Counted from the first letter of the stretch, positions 20,371 through 29,458 are shown. The stretch is 64,000 bases of DNA from Streptomyces tibetensis (GCF_007655005.1 NZ_SZVW01000004.1:186001-250000), one strand, 5' to 3'. Notes: generated from the letters alone by a model not told the origin. Numbers and translations: made by a program.

Positions 20371-21185
20371 GCGACACGGCTTCCCCGGGCGGCTTCCCGT
20401 ACCGGCTCGTCGCCACCGATCTCGACGGAACGCTGCTGCGCTCCGACGACACGGTGTCGCAGCGCACCCGTGACGCGCTCGCCGCGGCCACCGCGGCGGG
20501 CGCCGCGCACATCGTCGTCACGGGCCGCGCCGTCCCGTGGACCCGGCACATCCTCGACGACCTCGGCTACCAGGGCCTCGCCGTCTGCGGTCAGGGCGCG
20601 CAGGTCTACGACGCCGGCGCGCACCGCCTGCTGACGTCGGTGACGCTGGACCGGCAGCTGGCCGGGGTGGCGCTGGCCAAGATCGAGGCGGAGGTGGGCC
20701 CGCTCCACCTGGCGGCGAGCCGCGACGGCCTCGACGGCGAGGTGCTGGTGGGCCCGGGCTACGCGGTGCACGGCGCCCTGCCCGCCACTCCCTTCACGGA
20801 CGCGTCGGACCTGTGGGCCGCGCCCCTGAACAAGCTGTACATCCAGCACCCGACGCTGACCGACGACGAGCTCTGCGAGGCGGCGACGCGCACCGCCGGC
20901 GGTTTCGTCACCGTCACGATGGCGGGCGAGGGCATCGTCGAGCTGCTCCCGCTGGGTCTGTCCAAGGCGACGGGGCTGTCCCTGGCGGCCCGTCGCCTCG
21001 GGCTGAAGGCGGCCGACACGATCGCCTTCGGCGACATGCCCAACGACATACCGATGTTCGCCTGGGCCTCCTGCGGCGTCGCCATGGCGGACGCCCACGA
21101 GGAACTGAAGGCGGTGGCCGACGAGGTGACGTCCTCCAACGACGAGGACGGCATCGCGGTGGTGCTGGAGCGGTGGCTCGGCTGA
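20367..21185 (+). CDS. Cof-type HAD-IIB hydrolase
   Basis: A 272-residue phosphatase starting at GTG 20367, overlapping the serS stop by 4 bases, so translationally coupled. HAD motif I is ATDLDGTLL (~residue 15), motif II VTGRA (~52), motif III Lys in LSKATGL (~205) and motif [13 protein letters not shown] (~225); the C2B cap lies between. Substrates of this family are usually sugar phosphates or flavin/PLP phosphates; which one cannot be told. A homologue is encoded at 29459-30328. Confidence 0.88.
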   Translation: MSDTASPGGFPYRLVATDLDGTLLRSDDTVSQRTRDALAAATAAGAAHIVVTGRAVPWTRHILDDLGYQGLAVCGQGAQVYDAGAHRLLTSVTLDRQLAGVALAKIEAEVGPLHLAASRDGLDGEVLVGPGYAVHGALPATPFTDASDLWAAPLNKLYIQHPTLTDDELCEAATRTAGGFVTVTMAGEGIVELLPLGLSKATGLSLAARRLGLKAADTIAFGDMPNDIPMFAWASCGVAMADAHEELKAVADEVTSSNDEDGIAVVLERWLG

Positions 21186-21261
21186 GCCCGGGGCCCGGTG
21201 GTCGGAGCCCGTTGCTCAAGGCCAGTGCTCAAAGCCCGATACTCAGGGCTCGACGGTGCTC

Positions 21262-21351
<90 letters not shown>

Positions 21352-21622
21352 GGGTGGGCGGCCCACGCGATGTGCGATTCGCGTGCTCGAAGCGGCCGCC
21401 CCGGGCAGCTCCCCGTGTGGGCGGGTTCCACGGAGGGGTAGTGGCTACTCCGGATCCCGCCGCCGGCTGCCCTGAAGGGAGCTGGACGTACTGCCGTGCA
21501 TGGACATCGTCCCGCTCCTCTCCCGGCTCGTGACTCCGGACCGCTCGGGCCCGGCGTTGACGACAACCACTCTGCCTGCCGGGCGAATTGGACGCCACTG
21601 AATAAAACGGCGGTGGAACGTG

Positions 21623-21726
21623 CCCACGCGGACGGTTGGCGGTCATTTCCGGCAAGGCGGACGGTCAGCAGTGGATCCCGGCAAGGCGGACGGTCGGCGG
21701 TGGATTCCGGCCGGGCGGTCGGCTAG
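21623..21726. repeat. 29-bp tandem repeat, about 3.5 copies
   Basis: Units at 21649-21677 and 21678-21706 differ at few positions (both CCGGCAAGGCGGACGGTC then RGCRGTGGAT). A partial third copy begins at 21707 and a degenerate one precedes 21649. The array runs into the stop of the minus-strand small gene. The rest of the gap 21352-21722 shows no gene I can support. Confidence 0.65.
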
Positions 21727-21986
21727 CGCCTGCGCCATCTGCGGCGGCGGGCCTTGCTGAAGAACCAGCCCGCGGGCGGCTCGTCGGACCGCCAGGGCTG
21801 CGGTTCCGGTTCCTCGCGGCTCCACCTCGCGGCGAGCATCCGGGCCCGGGCGGACGGCTCGGAGGTTCCGGCGGAGCGTATGAAGTCCTCGTCCAGGACG
21901 ACAGCGTCGAACTCGTCCCGGGTGCCGTCACCGGCCCCTGAACCGTACGAGCCGCGGTCGTCGTACTGAGCGCTCTCGCCCGCCAT
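21723..21986 (-). CDS. small conserved-looking hypothetical protein
   Basis: An 87-residue hydrophilic protein from ATG 21986 (GGGAGGACGG upstream). The N-terminal half is acidic (DEFDAVVLDEDFIRSAGTSEPSARARMLAARW); the C terminus is basic with WFFSKARRRRWRRR. Strand-consistent codon use and a good ribosome site support it. I do not recognise a function. It ends in the 29-bp repeat array. Confidence 0.6.
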   Translation of the reverse strand: MAGESAQYDDRGSYGSGAGDGTRDEFDAVVLDEDFIRSAGTSEPSARARMLAARWSREEPEPQPWRSDEPPAGWFFSKARRRRWRRR

Positions 21987-22087
21987 TCCCGTCCTCCCAG
22001 CCGTCCAACTCCCGTTGAGCTTCCCCTACATCCCGTTCGCCCAGTGTGCCCTGGCGAAGATGAAGCCTCCGTCAAGGCCGGGGCACG

Positions 22088-22807
22088 TCACTCCTCGCCC
22101 GCGAGCGTCAGGGAGCGCAGCTTCTGTCCGGCGAACCAGGTGGCCAGCACCGTGACGGCCACCAGCAGTACGGTCGCCGTGGTCAGACCCACGTCCGAGG
22201 AGACCAGGTCCCCGCCGGACACCTTCTGCGCCACCGCCAGCGACCACTGCTGGACGCTGAGCGTGCGCGCGCCCGGCACCAGGGAGCCGAACAGGGCCTC
22301 CCAGACCAGCGCGTAGACGAGACCGAACACCACCGCGTGCCGCGAGACCGTGCCCAGCAGCAGGAACAGGGCCGCGTACGCGATGGAGGCGACCAGCGCG
22401 GCCACCGTGTAGGCGACGGCGACCTGCTGGCCGTTGCCGTTCAGGATGAAGCCGGCGATGAGCGTCGGCACCGCGGAGAACACCATGGTCACGGCGATCG
22501 CGACGATCAGCTTGGTGAAGATGATCGTCGGCCGTTTGATCGGCTTGGACAGCAGGTACACCACCGAGCCGTCGTCGATCTCCGGTCCGATCGCGCCCGT
22601 TCCGGCGATGACGCCGATGATCGGCACCATCGTGGCGAGGGCGAGTCCACCCAGGAGGTCGGACGCCGTCTGGTCGTCCGCTCCGGCCAGGGCGCGCACC
22701 GCCACGGCGATCACGATCAGCAGCATCGGCAGGGCACCGAGGATGAGGGCCCGGCGTCGGCCGAGCAGGGCCCGGTAGGTGAGCCGGGCGACTGTGGGGT
22801 CGTACAT
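22088..22807 (-). CDS. ABC-2 type transporter permease (second of pair)
   Basis: A 239-residue membrane protein starting at ATG 22807, 9 bases after the preceding ATPase stop. About six hydrophobic helices are visible (e.g. ~18-38, 50-72, 95-120, 130-155, 160-180, 205-225), with no signal peptide. A conserved EIDDGSVVYLLSKPIKR segment lies after helix 2, typical of ABC-2 permeases. It is the last gene of a four-gene minus-strand operon (25606 to 22088) made of two ATPase/permease pairs. Substrate is unknown. Confidence 0.88.
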   Translation of the reverse strand: MYDPTVARLTYRALLGRRRALILGALPMLLIVIAVAVRALAGADDQTASDLLGGLALATMVPIIGVIAGTGAIGPEIDDGSVVYLLSKPIKRPTIIFTKLIVAIAVTMVFSAVPTLIAGFILNGNGQQVAVAYTVAALVASIAYAALFLLLGTVSRHAVVFGLVYALVWEALFGSLVPGARTLSVQQWSLAVAQKVSGGDLVSSDVGLTTATVLLVAVTVLATWFAGQKLRSLTLAGEE

Positions 22808-22816
22808 CAGGGCCTC

Positions 22817-23728
22817 CTACGCCGCGACGAGGTACGAGAAGACGGACTCGAGGGACTCGTCGGACGGCGAGACCGTGAGCAGCCGGATGCCGTGGTCCCT
22901 GGCCACCCGCGGCAGCAGCGCCGTGAAGCGGCCGAAGTCGACGGCCTGAATGCGCAGCGCGCCCTCGGCGAGGTCGACCTCGATGCCGGCCGTCGACGGG
23001 TCGGCGATCAGCGCGGCCGCGAGGGCGCGGTCGTCGTTGGAACGCACCAGGTAGCGGTGCGGCCGATCGGTCATCAGGCGGCGGATCTTGCGGAAGTCGC
23101 CGCTGGCGGCGTGCCGGCCGGCGACGACCACCTCGATGTGCCAGGCGAGTTGCTCGACCTCTTCGAGGATGTGGGACGAGAACAGCACCGTGCGGCCCTC
23201 GTCGCCCATGCGGCGCAGCAGGTCCATCAGCTGCATGCGCTGGCGCGGGTCCATGCCGTTGAACGGCTCGTCCAGCAGGAGCAGCGAGGGGTCGTGGACC
23301 AGGGCGGAGGCCATCTTCACGCGCTGACGCATGCCCTTGGAGTACGTCTGGATCTTGCGGTCCTGGGCGTACTCCATCTCGACGGTGGCGAGCGCCTTCT
23401 GGGCCGCTTTGGCACCCAGGCCGTGCAGCTCGGCGTTGGCCAGGACGAACTCCTTGCCGGTGAGGAAGTCGTACATCGCCTCCCGCTCGGGGACGACGCC
23501 GATGTGCTTGTAGATCTGCTCGTTGCGCCAGACGGCCTGGCCGTCGAGGGTGACCGTGCCGGTGGAAGGGGCCAGGAAGCCGCCCATCATGTTGATGAGG
23601 GTGGACTTTCCGGCGCCGTTGGGGCCGAGCAGGCCGGTGACCCCGGGGCCGATGGTCATGGTGATGTCGTTGACGGCGACCACGTTGCCGAACCAGCGGG
23701 AGACGTGGTCGATGGAGAGCGTGGTCAC
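22817..23728 (-). CDS. ABC transporter ATP-binding protein
   Basis: A 303-residue ATPase whose GTG 23728 overlaps the upstream permease stop by 4 bases. Walker A GPNGAGKST (~37), signature YSKGMRQRVK (~135), Walker B LLLLDEPFNGMDP (~155) and switch His in SSHILEEVE (~190) are intact. The C-terminal ~90 residues form the usual ABC-2 accessory region. It pairs with the permease at 22088-22807. Confidence 0.93.
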   Translation of the reverse strand: MTTLSIDHVSRWFGNVVAVNDITMTIGPGVTGLLGPNGAGKSTLINMMGGFLAPSTGTVTLDGQAVWRNEQIYKHIGVVPEREAMYDFLTGKEFVLANAELHGLGAKAAQKALATVEMEYAQDRKIQTYSKGMRQRVKMASALVHDPSLLLLDEPFNGMDPRQRMQLMDLLRRMGDEGRTVLFSSHILEEVEQLAWHIEVVVAGRHAASGDFRKIRRLMTDRPHRYLVRSNDDRALAAALIADPSTAGIEVDLAEGALRIQAVDFGRFTALLPRVARDHGIRLLTVSPSDESLESVFSYLVAA

Positions 23729-24642
23729 AGTCCCACCTTCTTGTAGCGGCGCATCAGGAGGCCGTAGCTCGCCGCGATCAGGCCCAGGGCGACGAGGACG
23801 TAGACGATGCCCTCGGCGGTGCTCGGGCCCACCCCGCTCGGGGAGGCGGACGTCGCGCCCAGGAACGCGGACTGCACACCGTCGACGATCGTGATCGGCG
23901 AGAACAGCCCGATCCACGGCACCGCGTCGCCGCTGCCCTGGGCGTCGGCGATGGCCTGGAGGGTGGAGACCGCGCCGTAGGTGATGGTCAGCACGGCGAT
24001 CACGGCCGCGATGCCGAAGCCGCGGCGCGGGGTGAAGGACGCGATGACCAGGCCGATGCCGGCGAACAGCAGTGAGAGCAGTGCCACGGAGACGAGTCCC
24101 TGAGCGAATCCCTTGGTCTGGTCGGCGAAGTCGAGCTTGGCCAGCAGTGCGCCCACGTAGAGCACGAGCAGGGGCGCCGCGGTGAGGATGAACAGCGCCG
24201 AGGCCAGTGCCGCGAACTTGGCGCGGACGTAGTCGGCGGTCTCGATGGGCCGCGAGAAGTACAGCGGAACGGTCTTGAAGCGCAGGTCCCGCGAGACGGA
24301 CTGGGGTGCCTGCGAGGCGACGTACAGGCTGATGACCGCCTGCATGACGATCGCGTTGCGCGTGTAGTCCAGCGGGAGGGCGTTGGCCTTGGTGGCGACC
24401 GCTACGGCGACCATGATGGCCGCGGGCACGCACATCACCACGAAGAGCAGCATCGGCAGCACCTTGGACTTCACCGAGCGGCCGAGGCCGTAGGAGCCAC
24501 GCAGGGACTGCGAGTACAGGGAGCGGCGGGCGTAGGCGCGGCCGAGGCGCGGGCCGTCGTAGGTGCGGTAGCCGATGTTGTGGATGCGGGTCTGGTCGCC
24601 CGGTGCCGGGGCGGCTGCCCCCGTGGAGTGCTCAACCGCCAT
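23725..24642 (-). CDS. ABC-2 type transporter permease (first of pair)
   Basis: A 305-residue membrane protein from ATG 24642; its start overlaps the end of the upstream ATPase by 11 bases. A hydrophilic N terminus (IHNIGYRTYDGPRLGRAYARR) precedes about six helices. A RDLRFKTVPLYFSRPIETADYVRAK segment after helix 2 is the same kind of element seen in the second permease. This suggests the two pairs arose by duplication. Likely an exporter component; substrate unknown. Confidence 0.9.
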   Translation of the reverse strand: MAVEHSTGAAAPAPGDQTRIHNIGYRTYDGPRLGRAYARRSLYSQSLRGSYGLGRSVKSKVLPMLLFVVMCVPAAIMVAVAVATKANALPLDYTRNAIVMQAVISLYVASQAPQSVSRDLRFKTVPLYFSRPIETADYVRAKFAALASALFILTAAPLLVLYVGALLAKLDFADQTKGFAQGLVSVALLSLLFAGIGLVIASFTPRRGFGIAAVIAVLTITYGAVSTLQAIADAQGSGDAVPWIGLFSPITIVDGVQSAFLGATSASPSGVGPSTAEGIVYVLVALGLIAASYGLLMRRYKKVGL

Positions 24643-25606
24643 GGCCGACCGCCTCCTTCCGCTGCTCGCGCTCGTCGCTGCTGGTGAAGACCTCGGAGAT
24701 GTGGTGCCGGCGCTGCTCCATGCGCACCAGGCCGAGTCCGAGGTCCGCGATCACGTCCCGGACCAGGTCGTACGTCTCCTCGCCCTGCGCCGTGAGCAGC
24801 AGGACGTGGCCGGCGCCCGGCAGGCCGCTGCCGTCCTCGACGGCCACCCCGCGCGCCTGCAGCGCCTCGCGGACCGCGCGGGTGCCGTCCGGGTGCTCGT
24901 CGGTGTCGGTGACCTCGATGGCGAGGGTCGTGGTGGTCTGCGTGAAGTCCGTGGTGGAGCTGGAGCGCAGGAGCTTGCCGCCGTCCACGACGACGACGTG
25001 GTCGCAGGTGCGCTCCAGCTCGCCCAGCAGGTGCGAGGTGACCAGGACCGAGATGCCGAAGTCGGTGTGGATCCGGCGGATCAGGCCGAGCATCTCGTCG
25101 CGGCCGACCGGGTCGAGGCCGTTGGTCGGCTCGTCCAGGAAGACCAGCTGCGGGTCGTGGACGAGGGCCTGCGCGAGCTTGACGCGCTGCTTCATGCCGG
25201 TCGAGTAGCCGCCGATGGGGCGGTAGCGCTCCTCGTACAGGCCGACGTGGCGCAGGGTGTCGGCCGTGCGCTCGCGCGCGGCGGTGGGCGGCAGACCGGA
25301 CATGCGCGCCATGTGGACGACGAACTCGGTGGCCGAGACGTCCGGCGGCAGGCAGTCGTGCTCGGGCATGTAGCCGACCCGCTCGCGGATGGCGGCGCCC
25401 TTGGTGGCGACATCGAGACCGAGCACTTCGGCGCGGCCCTCGGTGGCGGGGGACAGACCCAGCAGGATCTTGATCAGTGTGGACTTGCCGGCTCCGTTGG
25501 CTCCGACGAGTCCGGTCACACCGGGCCCGACGTCCACGGAGAGCCGGTCAAGCGCGGTCACCCGGGGGAACCGCTTGCTCAGGCTTTCGGTCGCGATCAC
25601 AGTCAC
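24632..25606 (-). CDS. ABC transporter ATP-binding protein
   Basis: A 324-residue ATPase from GTG 25606, first gene of the four-gene operon. Walker A GANGAGKST (~37), signature YSTGMKQRVK, Walker B LVFLDEPTNGLDP and the switch His in TSHLLGELE are intact. The C-terminal ~110 residues include an acidic region. Its promoter must lie in the 162-bp gap shared with the divergent hydrolase-SDR gene. Confidence 0.93.
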   Translation of the reverse strand: MTVIATESLSKRFPRVTALDRLSVDVGPGVTGLVGANGAGKSTLIKILLGLSPATEGRAEVLGLDVATKGAAIRERVGYMPEHDCLPPDVSATEFVVHMARMSGLPPTAARERTADTLRHVGLYEERYRPIGGYSTGMKQRVKLAQALVHDPQLVFLDEPTNGLDPVGRDEMLGLIRRIHTDFGISVLVTSHLLGELERTCDHVVVVDGGKLLRSSSTTDFTQTTTTLAIEVTDTDEHPDGTRAVREALQARGVAVEDGSGLPGAGHVLLLTAQGEETYDLVRDVIADLGLGLVRMEQRRHHISEVFTSSDEREQRKEAVGHGG

Positions 25607-25733
25607 CCCTCGAAGGTAGGGGCCGTGTGCGTGGCGGTCGTCACTCCGCAGAGCTGTCTTCGGATCAGCCCTGAGTATTACGGGCCCCTAGGGGAGCTGC
25701 TCCTTGAGGGTTACCACCACCGGGCAGCTCCTA

Positions 25734-25762
25734 TTGACGAACTCTCTAACAACTGCCAGATT
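25734..25762 (+). promoter_or_regulatory. predicted promoter giving a leaderless mRNA
   Basis: TTGACG (25734-25739), 17-base spacer, CAGATT (25757-25762). A start point 7 bases after the -10 box would be the A of ATG 25769. No ribosome site precedes that ATG. An 8-bp inverted repeat (GGAGCTGC/GCAGCTCC, 25693-25731) lies just upstream. Confidence 0.55.
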
Positions 25763-25768
25763 CGCCGG

Positions 25769-27526
25769 ATGACGTTGCTGACGGGCGCGCGGGAGCGCAG
25801 GGTGCGGACCGGCGAAGTCGAGCTGTGCGTGGCCGAGATGGGTGATCCGGGACGGCCGACGGTCGTCCTGGTGCACGGCTACCCGGACAGCAAGGAGGTG
25901 TGGTCCGAGGTCGCCGGGCGGCTCGCCGGACGCTTTCACGTGGTGGCGTACGACGTCCGCGGGCACGGCCGGTCGACGGCGCCGCGGCCGCTGCGGGGCG
26001 GGTTCACGCTGGAGAAGCTGACAGACGACTTCCTGGCCGTCGCGGACGCGGTGAGCCCGGACCGGCCGGTGCATCTGGTCGGGCACGACTGGGGCTCCGT
26101 GCAGGCCTGGGAGTTCACCACCGTGCAGCGCACCAGGGGCCGCATCGCCTCGTTCACCTCGATGTCCGGGCCGTCCCTCGACCACTTCGGCCACTGGATC
26201 GGCCGGCGCGTGAAGCGGCCCACCCCGCGCCGGATCGGACAGCTGCTCGGGCAGGGCGCCCGGTCCTGGTACGTGTACCTGCTGCATACGCCCGTGCTGC
26301 CCGAGCTGGCCTGGCGCGGCCCGCTCGGCAGGCGCTGGCCGCGGATGCTGGAGCGGGCCGAGAAGGTGCCCCGGGGCGACTACCCCACCGCGTCCCTGCC
26401 GTCGGACGCGGCACACGGGGCCTGGCTGTACCGGGACAACGTCCGGCCCCGGCTGCGCGCGCCGCGCGCGGATGCGCACGCCCACGCGCCCGTGCAGATC
26501 ATCACGCCCCTGGAGGACCGGTTCCTCTCGGAGCGGCTCCACGACGAACTGGAGCAGTGGGTTCCGCACTTGACCCGCAGAACGGTCCAGGCGGGTCACT
26601 GGATCCCTCGGACCCGCCCCGACCGACTGGCCTCGTGGATCGAGGAGTTCGTGACGTCCGTAGAGAACAAGCAGTCCCCGGTGGCGGGGAGCGGCGAGCA
26701 CGCCCAGCGGTTCGGCGGGCAGCTCGTGCTGGTCACCGGGGCGGGCAGCGGCATCGGGCGGGCGACGGCGCTCGCGTTCGCCGAAACCGGTGCGCGCGTC
26801 GTGGTCGTCGACCGGAACGGGGAGGCGGCGGCCCGCACAGCCGAGTCCTGCCGCCTGCTGGGCGCCCCCGAGGTCTGGGCGGAGACGGCCGACGTCTCCG
26901 ACGAGCAGGCCATGGAGAAGCTCTCCGACAAGGTCACCACCGAGTACGGGGTGGTGGACGTCCTGGTGAACAACGCCGGGATCGGACTGTCCGGTTCCTT
27001 CTTCGACACCACCCCGGAGGACTGGAAGAAGGTCCTCGACGTCAACCTGTGGGGTGTCATCCACGGGTGCCGGCTCTTCGGCCGGCGGATGGCCGAGCGC
27101 GGACAGGGCGGCCACATCGTCAACGTGGCATCGGCCGCGGCGTACCAGCCGTCCCGGGCGCTGCCCGCGTACAGCACCTCCAAGGCGGCCGTGCTGATGC
27201 TCAGCGAGTGCCTGCGGGCGGAGCTCGCCGGACGTGGGATCGGCGTGACGGCGGTCTGCCCCGGCATCGTGAACACCGCCATCACCTCGACGGCGCACTT
27301 CGCCGGGGTCGACGCCCTGGAGGAGAAGCGGCTGCAGAAGCGCGCCGCCCGCCTGTACGGGCTGCGGAACTATCCGCCGGAGAAGGTCGCCCGCGCGATC
27401 CTGCGGGCGGTCGCGCGCAACGAGGCGGTGGCGCCGGTGACACCGGAGGCGCGGGGGGCGCGGTGGTTGTCACGGTGGGCACCGGGGGCACTGCGAGGCC
27501 TGGCGCGGATGAGGCCGCCGGTGTGA
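25769..27526 (+). CDS. alpha/beta hydrolase - short-chain dehydrogenase fusion (EphD-like)
   Basis: A 585-residue two-domain protein from ATG 25769. Residues ~1-295 are an alpha/beta hydrolase with HGYPDSKEVW (oxyanion loop) and nucleophile elbow GHDWGS (~110), an Asp-type nucleophile as in epoxide hydrolases and haloalkane dehalogenases; the His appears in QAGHWIPR (~275). Residues ~315-560 are a classical SDR: TGAGSGIGRA, NNAG, YSTSK. The arrangement matches mycobacterial EphD (Rv2214c), linked to mycolic acid modification. Streptomyces makes no mycolates, so the substrate here must differ. Transcription appears leaderless. A repeat tract follows the stop. Confidence 0.88.
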   Translation: MTLLTGARERRVRTGEVELCVAEMGDPGRPTVVLVHGYPDSKEVWSEVAGRLAGRFHVVAYDVRGHGRSTAPRPLRGGFTLEKLTDDFLAVADAVSPDRPVHLVGHDWGSVQAWEFTTVQRTRGRIASFTSMSGPSLDHFGHWIGRRVKRPTPRRIGQLLGQGARSWYVYLLHTPVLPELAWRGPLGRRWPRMLERAEKVPRGDYPTASLPSDAAHGAWLYRDNVRPRLRAPRADAHAHAPVQIITPLEDRFLSERLHDELEQWVPHLTRRTVQAGHWIPRTRPDRLASWIEEFVTSVENKQSPVAGSGEHAQRFGGQLVLVTGAGSGIGRATALAFAETGARVVVVDRNGEAAARTAESCRLLGAPEVWAETADVSDEQAMEKLSDKVTTEYGVVDVLVNNAGIGLSGSFFDTTPEDWKKVLDVNLWGVIHGCRLFGRRMAERGQGGHIVNVASAAAYQPSRALPAYSTSKAAVLMLSECLRAELAGRGIGVTAVCPGIVNTAITSTAHFAGVDALEEKRLQKRAARLYGLRNYPPEKVARAILRAVARNEAVAPVTPEARGARWLSRWAPGALRGLARMRPPV

Positions 27527-27604
27527 GGCGAGGTGAGGCAGGCGAGACGAGGTGAGGCAGGCGAGGCGGAGCAAGGCAGGTCAGGTAGGCGAGGCGGGAC
27601 GAGG
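27525..27604. repeat. degenerate purine-rich tandem repeat (GAGGTGAGGCAGGCGAG)
   Basis: About four imperfect copies of a ~20-bp unit run from the hydrolase-SDR stop to just before DnaA-box cluster 2. The plus strand is nearly all G/A with regular C. Confidence 0.65.
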
Positions 27605-27630
27605 ACCAAATCCCCTGCGTCGGCGCTCAG

Positions 27631-27684
27631 TTGTCCACAGAAACGCCAATTCCCCTGTGGATAACCATACTTCGCTGTGGATCA
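27631..27684. other. DnaA-box cluster 2
   Basis: TTGTCCACA at 27631-27639 (perfect, plus), reverse-complement TTATCCACA at 27656-27664 (perfect), and a one-mismatch box at 27676-27684. These three boxes in 54 bp lie about 60 bp upstream of kptA, so they could also affect its transcription. Confidence 0.7.
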
Positions 27685-27740
27685 AACCTCCGAGGTGAAA
27701 CTCGATCGCGTGATTCGGGTCTCTCCAGCACCCTGGTGGG

Positions 27741-28283
27741 ATGGACGAAAGACGCACCGTGAAGGTGTCGAAGTATCTGTCGAAGCATCTGCGCCACCAG
27801 CCGGAACGCATCGGGCTCACGCTCGACGAGGCCGGCTGGGTCGAGATCGACACCTTGATCGCCGCGGCAGCCGCGCACGGTTTCCGGTTCACCCGCGACG
27901 AGCTGGACCATGTCGTCGCCACCAACGACAAGCGGCGTTTCGCCGTCGAGGGCACCCGGATCCGCGCCAGCCAGGGCCACACCGTGGAGGTCGACCTCGG
28001 CCTGGCGTCGGCCACCCCGCCCGCACACCTCTACCACGGCACCGTCGCCCGCCACCTGGATGCGATCCGGGCCGAGGGACTCCGCCCGATGAACCGGCAT
28101 GCCGTGCACCTCTCGCCCGACCGGGAGACGGCGACCCGAGTCGGAGCCCGTCGGGGCCGGCCGGTCGTGCTGACGGTCGACGCGGACGCCATGCACCGGG
28201 ACGGCCATGTCTTCCAGGTCAGCGCGAACGGGGTGTGGCTGACCGAGGCCGTCCCGGCTCGGTACCTGCGCTTTCCCGGCTAG
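27741..28283 (+). CDS. kptA: RNA 2'-phosphotransferase (KptA/Tpt1 family)
   Basis: A 180-residue enzyme family that transfers a 2'-phosphate from RNA to NAD+. Signature residues are present: VSKYLSKHLRHQPE (~9-22), a TNDKRRF motif (~62-68), HGTVARHLDAIRAEGL (~98-115) and the C-terminal VSANGVWLTEAVP. The N-terminal winged-helix and C-terminal ADP-ribosyltransferase-like lobes are full length. The start is ATG 27741; an ATG with few alternatives. Bacteria lack the tRNA ligase that makes the yeast substrate, so its natural substrate is unclear. A parS lies 33 bases after the stop. Confidence 0.92.
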   Translation: MDERRTVKVSKYLSKHLRHQPERIGLTLDEAGWVEIDTLIAAAAAHGFRFTRDELDHVVATNDKRRFAVEGTRIRASQGHTVEVDLGLASATPPAHLYHGTVARHLDAIRAEGLRPMNRHAVHLSPDRETATRVGARRGRPVVLTVDADAMHRDGHVFQVSANGVWLTEAVPARYLRFPG

Positions 28284-28315
28284 TTTCCGTGTCCACCCGG
28301 ACGCGCACGGTGACT

Positions 28316-28329
28316 GTTTCACGTGAAAC
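28316..28329. other. parS (ParB-binding site), perfect
   Basis: Perfect GTTTCACGTGAAAC (16-mer TGTTTCACGTGAAACA is complete) in the short gap between kptA and the LLM oxidoreductase gene, 37 bases before the latter's ATG. Confidence 0.92.
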
Positions 28330-28365
28330 AGGGGGGACCGCCGGCGCTCCCTTAGGCTCGATGCC

Positions 28366-29268
28366 ATGAGTCTGCGTCTGAGCACCGTGATCCTCCCGTA
28401 CCGCCGCTGGCACGAAGGCGGCCGCGCGGCCTGGACGCGCGCCGAGCAGCTCGGTTTCCACACCGCGTACACCTACGACCACCTGTCCTGGCGCACCTTC
28501 CGGGACGGCCCGTGGTTCGGCGCCGTGCCGACCCTCACGGCCGCCGCGAGCGTCACCGACCGGCTGCGGCTGGGCACGCTGGTGACCTCCCCGAATTTCC
28601 GGCACCCCGTGACGCTCGCCAAGGAACTGATCTCCCTCGACGACATCTCCGGCGGGCGGGTCACGCTGGGCATAGGCGCGGGCGGCTCCGGCTTCGACGC
28701 CACCGCGCTCGGCCAGGAACCGTGGACCCCGCGCGAGCGCGCCGACCGCTTCGCCGAGTTCGTCCCGCTGCTCGACCGGCTGCTCTGCGAGGACGCCGTG
28801 TCCTACGAGGGTGACTTCTACTCCGCCCACGAGGCGCGGAACATCCCCGGCTGTGTGCAGCGCCCCAGGCTGCCCTTCGCGGTGGCCGCGACCGGGCCAC
28901 GCGGCATGCGGCTGGCCGCCCGTTTCGGGCAGGCGTGGGTGACCACCGGCGACCCGAAGCTGTACGAGAACGGCACTCCTGAGCAGTCGGTTCAGGCGAT
29001 TCGTGGGCAGGCGGAGCGGCTCGACGACATCTGCGCCGAAGTCGGCCGCGACATGACCGACCTCGATCGGGTGCTGCTCACCGGTTTCACGCCGGACCGT
29101 GTCGGCCCGCTCCAGTCCCTGGACGCGTTCGTGGACTTCGCCGGACGGCATGTGGAGCTTGGCTTCACGGAGATCGTGATCCACTGGCCGATCCCCGACT
29201 CGCCCTTCGCCGCGGACGAGAAGGTCTTCGAGCAGATCGCGATGGAGGCGCCGGCGCAGCTGCGCTGA
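28366..29268 (+). CDS. LLM-class flavin/F420-dependent oxidoreductase
   Basis: A 300-residue luciferase-like monooxygenase fold protein from ATG 28366. Family marks include YTYDHLSWR (~28), LGTLVTSPNFRHPVTLAKEL (~70-90), ISGGRVTLGIGAGGSG (~95-110) and PFAVAATGPRGMRLAA. Many actinobacterial members use cofactor F420 and act on redox cofactors or xenobiotics; FMN use is the alternative. No operon partner is evident, and a parS sits directly upstream. Confidence 0.85.
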   Translation: MSLRLSTVILPYRRWHEGGRAAWTRAEQLGFHTAYTYDHLSWRTFRDGPWFGAVPTLTAAASVTDRLRLGTLVTSPNFRHPVTLAKELISLDDISGGRVTLGIGAGGSGFDATALGQEPWTPRERADRFAEFVPLLDRLLCEDAVSYEGDFYSAHEARNIPGCVQRPRLPFAVAATGPRGMRLAARFGQAWVTTGDPKLYENGTPEQSVQAIRGQAERLDDICAEVGRDMTDLDRVLLTGFTPDRVGPLQSLDAFVDFAGRHVELGFTEIVIHWPIPDSPFAADEKVFEQIAMEAPAQLR

Positions 29269-29458
29269 GGCGGCCGGATGCGTCGGAGCCTTGCAGGGCC
29301 TGCGTCCGGGTCTCTGCCGGGGCCTCACCGCCAGGACCCCGCGGAGCGGCTGCTCATGCAGGGCTCCCGGTGGCAGCGGGGCTCCTGGTGGCAGCGGCAT
29401 CCACTCACCTGTGCGGAGCCCCGCACGCCCGTGCAGACATGTGCGGGACAATGGCCGG

